DNA of 64,000 bases from contig NZ_LSYT01000009.1 in assembly GCF_001602525.1 (NCBI RefSeq), positions 124,001 to 188,000 on the forward strand, given 5' to 3'. A model generated the notes under the pieces. It saw nothing but the letters and a program-made list of their open reading frames with translations. It ran no database searches and was not told the origin of the DNA. Positions 63,242 through 64,000 of this stretch are shown here, one piece after another. Source of the DNA: Flavobacterium chilense (GTDB lineage Bacteria > Bacteroidota > Bacteroidia > Flavobacteriales > Flavobacteriaceae). Made by a program: the position numbers and the translations under genes. Each line of letters opens with the position of its first letter. Positions within the stretch are counted from its first letter, which is position 1.

Positions 63242-64000
63242 CTATCTTTTTAAACTGAAATGACCTTTAATAATTTTGCCATCTACAAAGTTTATCGTAA
63301 ACCAATAATCATCAGAAGGTAATTGCTGATTATTAAATAATCCGTTCCAGCCTGTACTGTTTTGATCCATTTGTTTTAATAATTTTCCGTAACGGTCAAA
63401 AATGAATACTTTAAAATCGGGCAAGTGATCAGCATTTTTTATAACCCATAAATCATTATATCCATCTCCATTTGGAGTAAAAAATCTAGGATAATCTGCA
63501 ATATAAACCGAAAAAGAGTTAGATAATCCGCAACCATTTTTATCGAGAGCAATAGCAGTATAAATTCCCGGGTTTACACCATTAAATAAAGGTTCATCCT
63601 GATAAACAGTACCATCTAATGAAAATTCATAATTACCAACTCCTGTATATTTAATTAAAACCGAATTTTCATCGCCAGAGAAATCATTTATAACAGCATC
63701 TGTTATTACAGCAGGTTCTGATAAAATCACTTTATATTTTTTAGTTTTTTGGCAACCATTTGTATCCGTTACCAATACTGAATAATCACCGGGAGTATTG
63801 ACTGTTATAGCATTATCTGTACTTCCTGCATCCCATAAATATTTATCATAACCAGAAGCTACACTTAAAATAATCTCATCATTTTTACACAAATATCTTG
63901 TTTCGTCTTCAAAATTTGGCGGATCAAAAGTGTTTACTTTTAATGTAATTGGGGTAATATCATAACAATCCGGTCCGTTTGTAGCTTTTACGTAAATAAT
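63242..64000 (-). CDS. T9SS type B sorting domain protein, 3' part (cut by window end)
   Basis: The last 252 residues are present; the frame is open through base 64000 with no start, so the gene continues outside. Visible are an Ig-like part with ITLKVNTFDPPNF and DATGS-like text, then an Ig/PKD-like unit (SVASGYDKYLWDAGSTDNAITVNTPG). The type B domain with FFTPNGDGYNDLW, IFDRYGKL and WNGLFN closes the protein with GHFSLKR. Together with the gene at 58563-63065 it forms a tandem of secreted repeat-type proteins, in the same direction with a 176-base gap. The function of the missing part cannot be told. Confidence 0.85.
   Translation of the reverse strand: MIYVKATNGPDCYDITPITLKVNTFDPPNFEDETRYLCKNDEIILSVASGYDKYLWDAGSTDNAITVNTPGDYSVLVTDTNGCQKTKKYKVILSEPAVITDAVINDFSGDENSVLIKYTGVGNYEFSLDGTVYQDEPLFNGVNPGIYTAIALDKNGCGLSNSFSVYIADYPRFFTPNGDGYNDLWVIKNADHLPDFKVFIFDRYGKLLKQMDQNSTGWNGLFNNQQLPSDDYWFTINFVDGKIIKGHFSLKR

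Overview
The window looks like a chromosomal segment of a Flavobacterium-type member of the Bacteroidota. The evidence is low GC content, the Bacteroidota promoter signature (TAnnTTTG at -7) before several genes, a SusC/SusD pair, many Gly-poor SPII lipoproteins, and large secreted proteins ending in a type IX secretion (T9SS) type B sorting domain. No species can be fixed from the sequence alone. No prophage, IS transposase, CRISPR array or rRNA is visible.

Layout. 1-1.3 kb: the end of an MFS transporter, then an SdpR/SdpI-like repressor-immunity pair with a palindromic operator. 1.4-8.0 kb: a giant repeat adhesin (minus strand) with 18 SprB-like repeats. 8.2-16.2 kb: a radical SAM protein, an MBL-fold hydrolase, an OmpR-type two-component pair, a DUF1573 protein, an L,D-transpeptidase and an NlpC/P60 peptidase. 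16.4-44.1 kb: a large carbohydrate-degradation region. 44.8-58.5 kb: housekeeping and envelope genes (porin, amidase, rimO, FadL-like protein, proS, three tRNA-Glu, rpsT, a hybrid-style PAS kinase with its receiver, typA). 58.6-64 kb: two more T9SS type B proteins, the last one cut by the window edge.

The 16.4-44.1 kb region reads as one system for acetylated galactoglucomannan. Two acetyl esterases (CE2-like and SASA-type) would remove acetyl groups. Two GH26 and one GH5_7 mannanase, plus a GH5_2-like endoglucanase, would cut the backbone. GH27 and a GH97 with the retaining-type aspartate motif would remove alpha-galactose. A GH3 would release terminal glucose. SusC, SusD and a TIG-domain surface protein would bind and import oligosaccharides. 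A GPH-type symporter, a mannobiose 2-epimerase and a GH130 mannosylglucose phosphorylase would finish the work in the cytoplasm. An AraC regulator lies between the two arms. The assignment to galactoglucomannan is an inference from the family set.

Beyond the genes, the window is rich in repeated non-coding elements: three copies of a structured intergenic element with covarying stems, a 224-bp MITE-like element, nested long inverted repeats, and REP-like units. Two REP-like units are inserted in frame inside the radical SAM gene. A 157-bp copy of the GH97 3' end flanks a metalloprotease gene as a direct repeat, so that gene looks like a cassette placed in the locus.
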